A stretch of 64,000 bases of DNA from Cohnella thailandensis (GTDB lineage Bacteria > Bacillota > Bacilli > Paenibacillales > Paenibacillaceae), in the NCBI RefSeq assembly GCF_014212135.1, contig NZ_JACJVQ010000002.1, positions 186,001 to 250,000 of the forward strand, in the 5' to 3' direction. The notes under the pieces were generated by a model, which searched no databases, was not told the origin of the DNA, and saw nothing but the letters and a program-made list of their open reading frames with translations. Below are positions 6,960 through 15,106 of this stretch, piece by piece. The position numbers and the translations under genes were made by a program. Position 1 is the stretch's first letter; each line of letters begins with the position of its first letter.

Positions 6960-8105
6960 ATGGCTTCCTTTCGCAAGCGTGGATGTAAATGCAAAAATAA
7001 AAAAAAATGCTCATGCGGAGCAACATGGGAGTTTCGGATCAGCGTTACCGATCCAACTACCGGAGAACGCATTCAACCCAGTGAAGGGGGATTCGCGACA
7101 AAGCCAGAAGCCGAAGCAGCTGCGGCTAAACTGAAAATGCAATATGAAACTGGGCTACTATCTGCGGAAGCGAAGGATGAAACAATTCAGAGCTTCATGG
7201 GTAAGTATTTGGAAAATACCTTGATCCATGAAATTGAAGCAGCAACTTATGAGCAGAAGCTCGCGATTATGGACCGTCATATCGTTCCGGAACTCGGCAA
7301 ATTAAAACTGAAAAAGTTGACACCCTTACAGGTACAAAGTTTTATCAATTATTTGATTGGCGAGGATCTCAACGCGGGGACAATTGGAAATATAATGCGG
7401 TTACTGAATCAGACGTTGAACAAAGCCGTTGAATGGGGGTATGTTGCAAGGAATGTTGTTCCCATGGCGAGCAAACCGCGATACAAACCAGAGAAGTTCA
7501 CTGTGTGGACAAAGCAGCAGTTCGAGCATTTCCTGAAAAATACCAAGAAGAGCAGGCTATACCCTTTCTATTTGATTGCGCTCATGACTGGTATGCGGCC
7601 GGGGGAAATAACAGCCTTGACCTGGGAGCATATCAACTTTAAGAAAAAGACGATTCGGGTTGAACAAACAGTGGCGTGGACAAAACAGAAAGGAATCCAT
7701 ATTAAAAATTCACCTAAGAATGATGCGTCCAGAAGAACCATTACGATTCCCGACTATGTTGTGAACTACCTTCGCGAATATAAAGTCGCCCAGCAACCAA
7801 ATGGACTGAACACAGTGATTCAAGGTGTGAAACACGACCTGATGTACAATTCCGTTATAAATCAAATCATGAAAACAGATATAACGAATACCGGTTTGCC
7901 GCTAATCACGCCGCACGACCTCCGGCACACTCACGCCACTTACCTGCTTTCGCCTCCGCCGTTTGGTCTTGGTCAGGCGATCAAAGCTGTCTCTGAGCGA
8001 CTTGGACATGCCAAAACAAGCACCACGCTTAACACCTATACGCACGTCCTGCCCAATATGCAAGAGGCGCTTTCAGATCAGTTGGGAGCATCGATCAACT
8101 TCTGA
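6960..8105 (+). CDS. int: Phage tyrosine recombinase (integrase)
   Basis: Catalyses site-specific integration and excision of the prophage. The N-terminus is lysine- and cysteine-rich (CKCKNKKKCSCG), likely an arm-binding or zinc-knuckle segment, followed by a SAM-like core-binding domain and the catalytic domain. The catalytic residues are visible in TGMRPGEITAL (Arg), HDLRHTHA (His-x-x-Arg) and LNTYTHV (Tyr). The ATG at 6960 is chosen for GGGAGGTG seven bases before it; a start 18 bases earlier exists but lacks a site. The 381-residue length is normal. The gene is the last of the element, next to the host boundary. Confidence 0.93.
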   Translation: MASFRKRGCKCKNKKKCSCGATWEFRISVTDPTTGERIQPSEGGFATKPEAEAAAAKLKMQYETGLLSAEAKDETIQSFMGKYLENTLIHEIEAATYEQKLAIMDRHIVPELGKLKLKKLTPLQVQSFINYLIGEDLNAGTIGNIMRLLNQTLNKAVEWGYVARNVVPMASKPRYKPEKFTVWTKQQFEHFLKNTKKSRLYPFYLIALMTGMRPGEITALTWEHINFKKKTIRVEQTVAWTKQKGIHIKNSPKNDASRRTITIPDYVVNYLREYKVAQQPNGLNTVIQGVKHDLMYNSVINQIMKTDITNTGLPLITPHDLRHTHATYLLSPPPFGLGQAIKAVSERLGHAKTSTTLNTYTHVLPNMQEALSDQLGASINF

Positions 8106-8114
8106 TTTTGGTCG

Positions 8115-8136
8115 ATTGTGGTCAAATTGTGGTCAA
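8115..8136 (+). repeat. Two adjacent 11-bp direct repeats at the integrase end
   Basis: ATTGTGGTCAA occurs twice head to tail just after the integrase stop (8115-8125 and 8126-8136). Repeats of this kind next to int often are integrase arm-binding sites. The attachment core itself cannot be fixed without the other prophage end. Confidence 0.5.
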
Positions 8137-8167
8137 GTGAGTATGGAGAGGGCAATAACCGTTGATA

Positions 8168-8530
8168 TTACACGGCTTTATTCGCCATATTGTAGTTGGA
8201 TTCGAATTGTACGCTCAGGTAGACCTTGCCTTGCCGCAAGACGAAGTCGTAGGAGATTTCGCCATGCGTCCAGCTTCTCTTATGGGCAAGGGCTTCCACG
8301 GCCATTCGCCTCAGCGAGTCTACCTGAGCCGCGCTCATCCCCGCTTGCTTCTGTCCGGGCGCGCTTCGCTCCTCGCAATCGAGCGGCAAGTGCCGAATTC
8401 CAAACTTGCCGATCGCGTCATTGCGAATCTGCAGGACGATCGTGCCGGCGGACAACCCGCGCAATTCCTCCTCGAGCTTGCGAAGAGCGACATCTACCTG
8501 CCGGGCCAAAGGAACCATCTCTTGCGACAT
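8168..8530 (-). CDS. Conserved hypothetical protein at the prophage boundary
   Basis: A 120-residue soluble protein of unknown function. The ATG is preceded by AGAGGGG. The sequence has a helical N-terminus and a beta-rich C-terminal half (EISYDFVLRQGKVYLSVQFESNYNMAN). I recall similar short proteins in Paenibacillus, sometimes mislabelled as methyltransferases, but no catalytic motif is visible. The stop lies only 60 bases from the integrase, so the prophage may be inserted at or just past its 3' end; that is inference. Confidence 0.65.
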   Translation of the reverse strand: MSQEMVPLARQVDVALRKLEEELRGLSAGTIVLQIRNDAIGKFGIRHLPLDCEERSAPGQKQAGMSAAQVDSLRRMAVEALAHKRSWTHGEISYDFVLRQGKVYLSVQFESNYNMANKAV

Positions 8531-8655
8531 CCATATTCCCCTCTTCCTGAGTATTATGATAAATTTTACTTATATAATCTATATATGAATTATATGGTAA
8601 TATCTATGAATTGGCAATGAGAAATGTCTAAATTTGTCGCCGTTGCGCGAGATAC

Positions 8656-8717
8656 AAAAAGCCGCCCGTCCGCAGGGGCCCAATCCGTAGATTAGGCTCT
8701 TCCTGCGAAGGAGCGGC
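8656..8717 (-). terminator. Rho-independent terminator after the oligoendopeptidase gene
   Basis: On the minus strand an interrupted stem (GCCGCTCCTTCGCAGG pairing with CCTGCGGACGGGCGGC) is followed by TTTTT. A second small stem lies in the loop. It follows the leftward gene ending at 8795. Confidence 0.75.
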
Positions 8718-8794
8718 GTGTTCTTCACGACCTATTTAACGCTATTATAATGCGCCGGCGGATATTCCACAATCGGAAATTAAGGAATCGTATT

Positions 8795-10582
8795 TTACGA
8801 TATTTCCACCGCGTATTTCGCGAACAGCTCGACATCGGAAACGGCCTTGGCAACGGCAGCTTCCCAGAAGTCCGGCTTGGTCAGGTCGACGCCCAGATGC
8901 TTGCGGGCCAGATCCTCCACGGTCATGACGGCCGTATCCTTCAGCAGCGCGTCGTAACGCTCGTTGAACGAAGGGCCTTCCTTCTCGGCCGCGGCCAGGA
9001 TGCCCGTGCTGAACAGGTAGCCGAAGCTGTACGGGAAGTTGTAGAACGGGACGTCCGTAATGTAGAAGTGAAGCTTCGAAGCCCAGAACGTCGGATGCCA
9101 CGATTCCAGAGAGTCGCCGTACGCTTCCTTCTGCGCCTCGATCATCAGCTGCTTGATCTGCTCCGCTTCAAGCATTCCTTCCTTGCGCTTCTCGTAGAAC
9201 CGAGTTTCGAACAGGAAGCGCGCGCGAATGTTCATGCAGAACGCGACGGCGCTCTCCAGCCTGACGTTCAGCAGCGCCAGCTTCTCCGCGGCGCCGTCCG
9301 CCTTGCGCAGCAGCGCGTCGCTGACGATCGCTTCCGCGAAGGTGGACGCGGTCTCGGCCACGTTCATCGCGTAATCCTGCGCGAACGGCGCCAGCCCGTC
9401 GACCAGCGAGCTGTGATAGGCGTGACCCAACTCATGGGCAAGGGTGGAGACGTTGTCCATCGTGCCCGAATACGTCATGAAGATCCGCGTCTGGCGATTG
9501 ATCGGGAAGTCCGTGCAGAACCCGCCCGGACGCTTGCCCGCGCGATCCTCCACTTCGATCCAACGCTCGGCGAAGGCCCGCTCCGCCAATCCGGCCATCG
9601 ACGGGGAGAATTGGGAGAACGCTTCGTAGATTAGCTTGGCCGCCTCGCCGTAAGCGATCGACTCGCCTTGCTTGCCGACCGGCGCTCCGACATCGTGCCA
9701 GCCCAGCTTTTCTTTGCCCAATAGACCGGCTTTGACCGACAGGTACTTTTGCAACGGTTCGATGCTTCCCTCTACCGCGGCCCACATCGATTCGAGCGTC
9801 TCCCTGCTCATCCGGTTGATTCGCAGCGGCTCTTGCAATACGCTGTCCCAGCCGCGCTTGCCGTACAGCTTCAGGCGGAAGCCCGACAGCCGGTTCAGCA
9901 CGTCCGCCGCCAGATCCTCCTGCTCGGTCCACGCTTCCTCCCAGCGGGCCGCCATCCTGTCGCGCACCTCTTGGCTCGGATGGCTCAGCTTGTTGGAGGC
10001 TTGCCCGACCGACAGCTTCTTGGCCTCGCCGTTCTCCTCCCAAGGAATGCCGATCCGGCTGACGATGAGGGAATAATGATCTCCCCAGCCGTGATAGCCG
10101 TTGATGGCCAGCTCGCTTGCGAGGCCCTCCAGCTCCGGAGGCAGCTTCTCGCGAACCGCTTCTCTCCGCTCGTTCAGCAGGAAGGAGATCTCCTTCCTTT
10201 CTTCCGCCGTTACCCACTTCTCCCAACGGTCGTCCGGCAGCTCGGACAGCTTCACGTCGAACAGATTCGAAGCCTGCGAATAACGGGAGGATAACGTCTG
10301 TACCTTCTCCGTCCACGCGGCTGCCCGCTTGTCGTCCGTGTTCTGCGACGTCAGGCACGCGGTGAAGGAATCGGCTTGGCGAATGCGCAGATTCGCTTCC
10401 TGAAGCCTGCCGGTCCAGCCCGCAAGCTGCTCTTCGTCCGCGGCGCCGACCGATCGTTTAAGCTCTTGAAGCAGCTCCTGCACCAGCTTGTCGCTCTCTT
10501 CCATGAAGGCAGCGAACGCCTTGGATTCCGATCCGCCCGGGAACAGAACCTCCAAATCCCAGGTCAACGACGGCGTATTCAT
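8795..10582 (-). CDS. M3-family oligoendopeptidase (PepF-like)
   Basis: A cytoplasmic zinc metallopeptidase that cuts short peptides. The zinc motif HELGH is at about residues 382-386 in LAHELGHAYHSS, with the family's downstream NVAETASTFAEA glutamate. The product is 595 residues from the ATG at 10582, which gives the usual MNTPSLTWDLEVLFPGGSES beginning; a longer frame from a GTG at 10633 also exists. It appears to be a single-gene transcript with its own terminator. The family acts in peptide turnover; a specific substrate cannot be inferred. Confidence 0.93.
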   Translation of the reverse strand: MNTPSLTWDLEVLFPGGSESKAFAAFMEESDKLVQELLQELKRSVGAADEEQLAGWTGRLQEANLRIRQADSFTACLTSQNTDDKRAAAWTEKVQTLSSRYSQASNLFDVKLSELPDDRWEKWVTAEERKEISFLLNERREAVREKLPPELEGLASELAINGYHGWGDHYSLIVSRIGIPWEENGEAKKLSVGQASNKLSHPSQEVRDRMAARWEEAWTEQEDLAADVLNRLSGFRLKLYGKRGWDSVLQEPLRINRMSRETLESMWAAVEGSIEPLQKYLSVKAGLLGKEKLGWHDVGAPVGKQGESIAYGEAAKLIYEAFSQFSPSMAGLAERAFAERWIEVEDRAGKRPGGFCTDFPINRQTRIFMTYSGTMDNVSTLAHELGHAYHSSLVDGLAPFAQDYAMNVAETASTFAEAIVSDALLRKADGAAEKLALLNVRLESAVAFCMNIRARFLFETRFYEKRKEGMLEAEQIKQLMIEAQKEAYGDSLESWHPTFWASKLHFYITDVPFYNFPYSFGYLFSTGILAAAEKEGPSFNERYDALLKDTAVMTVEDLARKHLGVDLTKPDFWEAAVAKAVSDVELFAKYAVEIS

Positions 10583-10708
10583 GTATGTATCCAACCCTTC
10601 TATTGTGATTTCGGGAAAAAGTTCCTTTCGCACCTAATGCTACAACATTGCGAAGGCGGGAACAACTGTTGTATCGTTATAGCAATCAGCAGATCGGAGG
10701 TATTGAGC

Positions 10709-10948
10709 TTGATCCCGTTGCAGAACAGCCTGCCTTATGATATCCAGATGAACGAAGTATTCGCCACCCATTGCCCTTTCTGCGGACAAGATCACGTGCC
10801 GCTCCCCCTTAAGCCGGAAGACGTCTCGGAATTGCGAGGGGGACGGCGCAAGATGGCGATCGTATTCCCTTGCTGCCGGACGAGAATTCAGCTGGTCGAC
10901 GCCGATTCGGACTACTTGATGGCGGACCGCGCCTTGAAACGGCGATAG
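10709..10948 (+). CDS. Small cysteine-containing protein, function unknown
   Basis: A 79-residue protein with HCPFCGQDH near residue 22 and a second cysteine pair (PCCRTR) near residue 55, which together could bind one zinc ion. GGAGG lies eight bases before the chosen TTG start. It is divergent from the oligoendopeptidase gene and followed at once by a strong hairpin terminator, so it is probably transcribed alone. No family is recognised. Small zinc-ribbon proteins of this kind are often regulators or assembly factors, but nothing here decides. Confidence 0.65.
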   Translation: MIPLQNSLPYDIQMNEVFATHCPFCGQDHVPLPLKPEDVSELRGGRRKMAIVFPCCRTRIQLVDADSDYLMADRALKRR

Positions 10949-10996
10949 ACCATCTCCCCCGGATTCAGCCGGCTTAGCGGTAAACGAGAATATCGA

Positions 10997-11034
10997 AAAG
11001 GGCGGCAGGGAGCCATGCTCCCTAGCCGCCCTTT
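10997..11034. terminator. Bidirectional terminator
   Basis: AAAGGGCGGCAGGGAGC pairs with GCTCCCTAGCCGCCCTTT around a very short loop. It separates the convergent gene ends at 10948 and 11061 and has A and T tracts on both sides. Confidence 0.85.
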
Positions 11035-11060
11035 CGGCGTCAATCGGCTTATCGCGGTGC

Positions 11061-11762
11061 TTACGCTCCGCTTAGCTTCATCTCTTCCGGCAGCTCCTGT
11101 CCGCTGCGGGTCATATCCTCGCGAATAACCATCCACTGCTCGCGGGAAGCGCGAATCATGGAGCTGTCGGTAATGCGCTTATCGTGAATAACCCTCGAGA
11201 ACCAACGAACCGCCTCGTTATAATTCCCAAGCCTGCGGTACAGCTCCCCGATCAGATAGAGCAGACGGGCGTTGTTGTAGGAAATCGTCTCGCTCTTGTA
11301 CACGTCCACGTAGGCTTCCAGAGCGAAGCCGAGGAACTTGTCCTCCATCGCCTTGTTGCCGTCATACCGATAAAGCCAGGCAATATGGTGAAGTAGGCCC
11401 GCGATAATCCGGTCGCTCTCCTTGACCGTCTGCGCGGTAAGCAAAGCAAGCTTGTAGGTCTCCAGCGCGACCTCCGCCGTTCTCTGTCCGCCGTAGTCGC
11501 GGCGAACCCAGTGGGTGCCGATTTTGTCCAGATACGCCCGCTTCTCCCGCTCCAGAAGCTTCGGCTTGAAATTCTCCGTCGAAGCGAAGCCGCAATAAGG
11601 GCAGATTCTCACGACGTAGTAATCCGGGTTGACTTCCCCGAAGTAGCAGCAGAAATCCGTATCCGTCCTGAGCGCTTTCTTGAAGCTGGGCCGAACCCGC
11701 GAGGTCTGGAACGTCGCTTCGCAGCAAGAGCAAGTAATCTTGGATGCATATAAGGGGTCCAT
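11061..11762 (-). CDS. DUF2225 family protein
   Basis: A 233-residue protein of the DUF2225 family. The N-terminus carries zinc-ribbon-like cysteines (CSCC near residue 11 and CPYC near residue 54), followed by a helical region with TPR-like repeats (ARLLYLIGELYRRLGNYNEAVRWF). GGAGGG lies before the ATG. Relatives in Bacillales are widespread but have no established biochemical role. The next gene downstream is converging, so it is likely monocistronic or follows the globin gene. Confidence 0.85.
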   Translation of the reverse strand: MDPLYASKITCSCCEATFQTSRVRPSFKKALRTDTDFCCYFGEVNPDYYVVRICPYCGFASTENFKPKLLEREKRAYLDKIGTHWVRRDYGGQRTAEVALETYKLALLTAQTVKESDRIIAGLLHHIAWLYRYDGNKAMEDKFLGFALEAYVDVYKSETISYNNARLLYLIGELYRRLGNYNEAVRWFSRVIHDKRITDSSMIRASREQWMVIREDMTRSGQELPEEMKLSGA

Positions 11763-11814
11763 GATGTTTCCCTCCGAATCTGTCCTCCGGCGGACAGGGG
11801 TATATGAACGCGAT

Positions 11815-12186
11815 CTAGGAGTTAACGAAATGATGGGCGGGACCCGATAGCCGATCCAGAATGATCTCCTGCAGTTCCGGCGTCAAGTCGGTCTCCGCGA
11901 GCGCTCTTCTCATGCAATCGAGCCAAGCTTCGGCGCGCTCCGTCGTAATCGGGAAAGGCAAATGCCGCCCTCTCATCATCGGATGGCCATGCTTGTCCGA
12001 ATAAAGGCTTGGACCGCCGAAGAACTGGGTCAGGAATTCGTATTGCTTCTCCTGAACCGGACGAATATCGGCCGGGAATAGAGGCGCCAGCAAAGGATGC
12101 GCCTGAACCTTCGGGTAGAATCGTTCGACGATTTCGCGGATCGCCGGAGCTCCGCCGGCTGCTTCGTAGATAGTCGTATAGCTCAT
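11815..12186 (-). CDS. Truncated haemoglobin, group II
   Basis: A 123-residue 2-on-2 globin that binds haem and probably oxygen or nitric oxide in the cytoplasm. The family pattern is clear: YEAAGGAPAIREIVERFY at the start, FLTQFFGGPSLY in the middle and GHPMMRGRHLPFPI, which contains the region of the proximal histidine. The ATG at 12186 has GGAGGG nine bases before it; a TTG three codons upstream is less likely. It resembles Bacillus YjbI. In B. subtilis yjbI sits next to yjbH, but no yjbH is seen here. Confidence 0.9.
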   Translation of the reverse strand: MSYTTIYEAAGGAPAIREIVERFYPKVQAHPLLAPLFPADIRPVQEKQYEFLTQFFGGPSLYSDKHGHPMMRGRHLPFPITTERAEAWLDCMRRALAETDLTPELQEIILDRLSGPAHHFVNS

Positions 12187-12286
12187 AGGTGGCAACCCTC
12201 CTAAATATCCATATCGCGCAGGACTTTCATCCTTATTTTCATCCCATTATAACATAATCGACAAGGAACATATCTCCATTAGCCAA

Positions 12287-12311
12287 TAAAAAAATCGCCC
12301 TAAAGGACGAT
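12287..12311 (-). terminator. Terminator of a small leftward transcript
   Basis: On the minus strand ATCGTCC and GGGCGAT pair (one mismatch) around a TTTA loop, followed by a run of seven T. The only candidate upstream in that direction is the short open frame at 12357-12446, so the stretch is probably transcribed leftward. Confidence 0.7.
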
Positions 12312-12356
12312 GAGGAAAGTCTCGATTCGATGGCGCGGGAACATAGGACCAAAGTC

Positions 12357-12446
12357 TCAGAAATCTTTTCTATTCGTTGGAGTCAACGACTCTCGGATGA
12401 CAAATACGAATGCGCAAACGAGAAAGCCGGCCGCTATTCCTGTCAT
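12357..12446 (-). CDS. Putative 29-residue membrane peptide
   Basis: A short open frame with GGAGTG about eight bases before its ATG and a terminator just downstream. The peptide is one hydrophobic segment (IAAGFLVCAFVFVI) with a polar tail (RESLTPTNRKDF), the form of a small membrane peptide. It lies in the otherwise empty 12.2-12.6 kb gap next to the sporulation gene ylbJ. No homologue is recognised. It is below normal gene-calling limits and should be treated as a hypothesis. Confidence 0.4.
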   Translation of the reverse strand: MTGIAAGFLVCAFVFVIRESLTPTNRKDF

Positions 12447-12645
12447 ACTGCATCACTCCGCTCGGGGAATCTAGGAAGTCCGTCTGGCTCGCCGATACTG
12501 TGTTTATTGTATCACAGAATGAAAGACGGCGCGACTCGAAATTTGCAAACGGTTACATGATATTTAATGGAAATATGCGATTATCCGTTTGCATATAGTG
12601 GACAAGAGCCCCTCGCGGGTCAAGCCTATGAGGGAGGGAACGGGT

Positions 12646-13794
12646 TTGCAGCGCACCGTCATCGCCAAAGGCTCCGGCCGCCTGAACGGCCTGCTGGCCG
12701 CCTTCTTGATCGCCTCAGTCGTTCTTCTGCTCGGTTCTCTGACGCTACACATGCCCCAAGTCGCGCTGGCCGCTTCCCTTAAAGGGCTCGCCGTCTGGTG
12801 GGACGTTCTGTTCCCTGCCTTGTTTCCTTTCTTCGTCCTATCCGAACTGCTGCTCGGGCTCGGAATCGTCCACCTGACCGGCACGCTGCTCGACCCCTTG
12901 ATGCGGCCTCTCTTCCGCATCCCCGGCGTCGGCGGCTTCGTCGTGGCCATGGGCTTCGCATCCGGCTATCCGGTCGGCGCGAAGCTGACTTCCCGCCTTA
13001 TGGAGGAGAAACTCGTCAATCGCAGCGAAGGAGAGCGTCTCGTCGCGATGACCACCTCCTCCGACCCGATCTTCCTTATCGGCGCCGTCTGCATCGGCTT
13101 CTTCGGCCGTTCCGACATCGTTCCGGTTCTGGCAGCCGCGCATTATGGAGGAGCGATGCTGCTGGGATTTATGCTTCGTTGGACGGGCTCTCGCAAGGAC
13201 GTCGATGGGTCCGAGGAGCTTCCGACCGACGGGAAAAGCCGAAAGAACCGGAAAGGCAAGCCGACAGGCGGAATCATGGCCAGGGCGTTCGCCGCCATGC
13301 GGCAGGCCAGAGCGGCAGACGGCCGTCCGTTCTCGATCATGCTGCAGCAATCCCTTCGGTCTTCCATCCAGCTGATGATCGTCGTGGGCGGGCTGGTCGT
13401 CTTCTTCTCAGCGACGTTGGAGCTCCTTCTGCACAGCGGCCTCCTCACCGGCCTTCGAGACCTGCTCGCTTGGCTGATGCCGCTTCTCGGGCTATCCCCT
13501 CATCTGGCGGATTCCATCGTCAGAGGGACGTTCGAGGTCACGCTCGGCGCGAACGCCGCCGCCGATGCCGGCTCCCTGTCCAGCGCCGCGGCTTCCTCGC
13601 CTCCTCTGATCGACCAGGTGGCGGCGGCCGCCTTCGTTCTCTCCTGGGCCGGATTGTCGGTACACGCGCAAGTGGCGGGACTCATGAGCCGGACGAGCTG
13701 GAGATATGTTCCTTTTCTAAGAGCGCGCCTCATCCATGGGGTTTTGGCCGTTCTGCTCGTTTATCTGCTTTGGCCGTATCTATACGGCGGTTAA
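12646..13794 (+). CDS. ylbJ: Sporulation integral membrane protein YlbJ
   Basis: A 382-residue polytopic membrane protein of the nucleoside-recognition/Gate superfamily, required for spore formation in B. subtilis and expressed in the mother cell. Hydrophobic segments alternate with the conserved WWDVLFPALFPFFVLSELLLG and GFASGYPVGAKL motifs, and RGTFEVTLGANAAA occurs in the C-terminal half. TTG at 12646 is used because GGAGGG lies seven bases upstream; an earlier ATG has no such site. Family knowledge suggests a transport role connected with the cortex; the substrate is unknown. Confidence 0.9.
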   Translation: MQRTVIAKGSGRLNGLLAAFLIASVVLLLGSLTLHMPQVALAASLKGLAVWWDVLFPALFPFFVLSELLLGLGIVHLTGTLLDPLMRPLFRIPGVGGFVVAMGFASGYPVGAKLTSRLMEEKLVNRSEGERLVAMTTSSDPIFLIGAVCIGFFGRSDIVPVLAAAHYGGAMLLGFMLRWTGSRKDVDGSEELPTDGKSRKNRKGKPTGGIMARAFAAMRQARAADGRPFSIMLQQSLRSSIQLMIVVGGLVVFFSATLELLLHSGLLTGLRDLLAWLMPLLGLSPHLADSIVRGTFEVTLGANAAADAGSLSSAAASSPPLIDQVAAAAFVLSWAGLSVHAQVAGLMSRTSWRYVPFLRARLIHGVLAVLLVYLLWPYLYGG

Positions 13795-13915
13795 GCCATG
13801 AACCCCGAAGCCGAAACGGGACTTGATCAGGATTGTTTTCCCCGTATTTATTGTTTATGATCGTACTAGCACCCTGATCAAAGAAAGTTTCACGGACTCG
13901 GGAAGGAGCACTCTC

Positions 13916-14752
13916 TTGGAGCCTTTGAAATACGCATTGCTTGACCGCGGAGACCGGCTGAGCCGGGAGCTGGCGGATCAATTCCACGAAATGGCCGACG
14001 CGCGCGGCCTGATTCGCGACGACAAGTCCCCCCGGATCGTCCTGTCCATCGGCGGAGACGGGACGCTTCTTCAAGCGTTCCATCGGTATCGGGACCAAGT
14101 CGGCAAGATCAGCTTCGTCGGCGTCCATACCGGCCATCTCGGCTTCTATGCGGATTGGAAAAAGAACGAGCTGAACGAGCTTGTCGAGCTCATGTCCGCC
14201 ACGACTCCGACGACCGTCAGCTATCCGTTGCTTAAGGTGGAGATCTCCACGGATGGAGGAACCTCCTCTTATCTCGCCCTTAACGAATTCACGCTCAAGA
14301 GCGTCGAGGGAACGCTTGTCGCCCAGCTTAATATCAATGACGAGCCGTTCGAGATGTTCCGCGGCGACGGCATCGTCGTATCCACCCCGTCGGGGAGTAC
14401 CGGCTACAACAAGAGCGTCAACGGGGCCATCCTCCACCCCCACCTGGAAGCGATGCAGATCGCCGAGATCGCCTCGATCAACAACCGGGTCTACCGGACG
14501 CTGGGCTCCTCCTTTATTCTGCCGAAGCATCATCATTGCGACATCGTGACCGATCCCGACGAGCCGCTCGCCGTCGGCATCGACCACCTCGTCCTGCAAT
14601 TCCGGGAGGTTCGTTCGATCGTCTGCTCGGTCGCCGAGGAGAAAGTCCATTTCGCCAGGTATCGTCCCTTCCCGTTCTGGAACCGGGTTCGCGACGCGTT
14701 CATCGGCTTCGACGAGAACGACAAGGGCCCCGCCAAGAAACGGCCGAGGTAA
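13916..14752 (+). CDS. nadK: NAD kinase
   Basis: Phosphorylates NAD to NADP with ATP in the cytoplasm. The diagnostic GGDGTLLQAFHRY motif lies near residue 46, with HTGHLGFY after it and the NAD-binding TPSGSTGYNKSVNGAI in the C-terminal half. The product has 278 residues, normal for Bacillales NadF/NadG types. TTG at 13916 is chosen because AAGGAG lies just before it; the long upstream frame does not match the family. It follows ylbJ by about 120 bases, so it may have its own promoter. Confidence 0.93.
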   Translation: MEPLKYALLDRGDRLSRELADQFHEMADARGLIRDDKSPRIVLSIGGDGTLLQAFHRYRDQVGKISFVGVHTGHLGFYADWKKNELNELVELMSATTPTTVSYPLLKVEISTDGGTSSYLALNEFTLKSVEGTLVAQLNINDEPFEMFRGDGIVVSTPSGSTGYNKSVNGAILHPHLEAMQIAEIASINNRVYRTLGSSFILPKHHHCDIVTDPDEPLAVGIDHLVLQFREVRSIVCSVAEEKVHFARYRPFPFWNRVRDAFIGFDENDKGPAKKRPR

Positions 14753-14840
14753 CGAAAGGGAGACAAGGAGATTGCGAGGGGACGAATGGCTGAAAGGGCC
14801 CGGGCCTGCGACGCTCCTCCCGGATCGTTCCCTCCTTAAT

Positions 14841-15025
14841 TTAACGGAAGCGAGAGACCTTAATTGCCGGAAAAAAGGCCAATTTATAACCTAACGGAAG
14901 TGTGAGACCTTATTCTGGAATTTCCCCTTGTTAGGAGTTGAAATTCAACAAATAACGTCGCTAAGAACCGTTAGATTCAAAGTTGGGCATCCGTGCCAAA
15001 ATAAGGGCCATTATTTCCGTTACAT
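14841..15025. repeat. Cluster of TAACGGAAG-type interspersed repeats
   Basis: Two near-identical 22-base copies, TTAACGGAAGCGAGAGACCTTA (one strand, split here as TTAACGGAAG plus CGAGAGACCTTA) at 14841-14862 and CTAACGGAAG plus TGTGAGACCTTA at 14891-14912, lie 50 bases apart. Shorter inverted pieces (CCGTTAG near 14968, TTCCGTTAC near 15015) follow. The stretch 14753-15106 holds no gene. I associate such repeats with Paenibacillaceae intergenic regions, from memory. Confidence 0.6.
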
Positions 15026-15045
15026 CACAAAGCCCGTATCGAATA

Positions 15046-15093
15046 AAAAGCTGTTCCCGGAGCAAGCGAGCGCTTGCTTAGGAACAGCTTTTA
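15046..15093. terminator. Strong bidirectional terminator
   Basis: AAAAGCTGTTCC...AGCAAGCG pairs with CGCTTGCT...GGAACAGCTTTT, a long GC-containing stem flanked by A and T runs. It ends the leftward yutD gene and would also stop transcripts from the left. Confidence 0.85.
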
Positions 15094-15106
15094 TCGTTAT
15101 GCTGCG

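Noticed and set aside
12330-12560. 76-codon plus-strand frame in the gap before ylbJ
   Set aside because: No ribosome binding site and no protein-like pattern; the opposite strand with binding site and terminator is more convincing.
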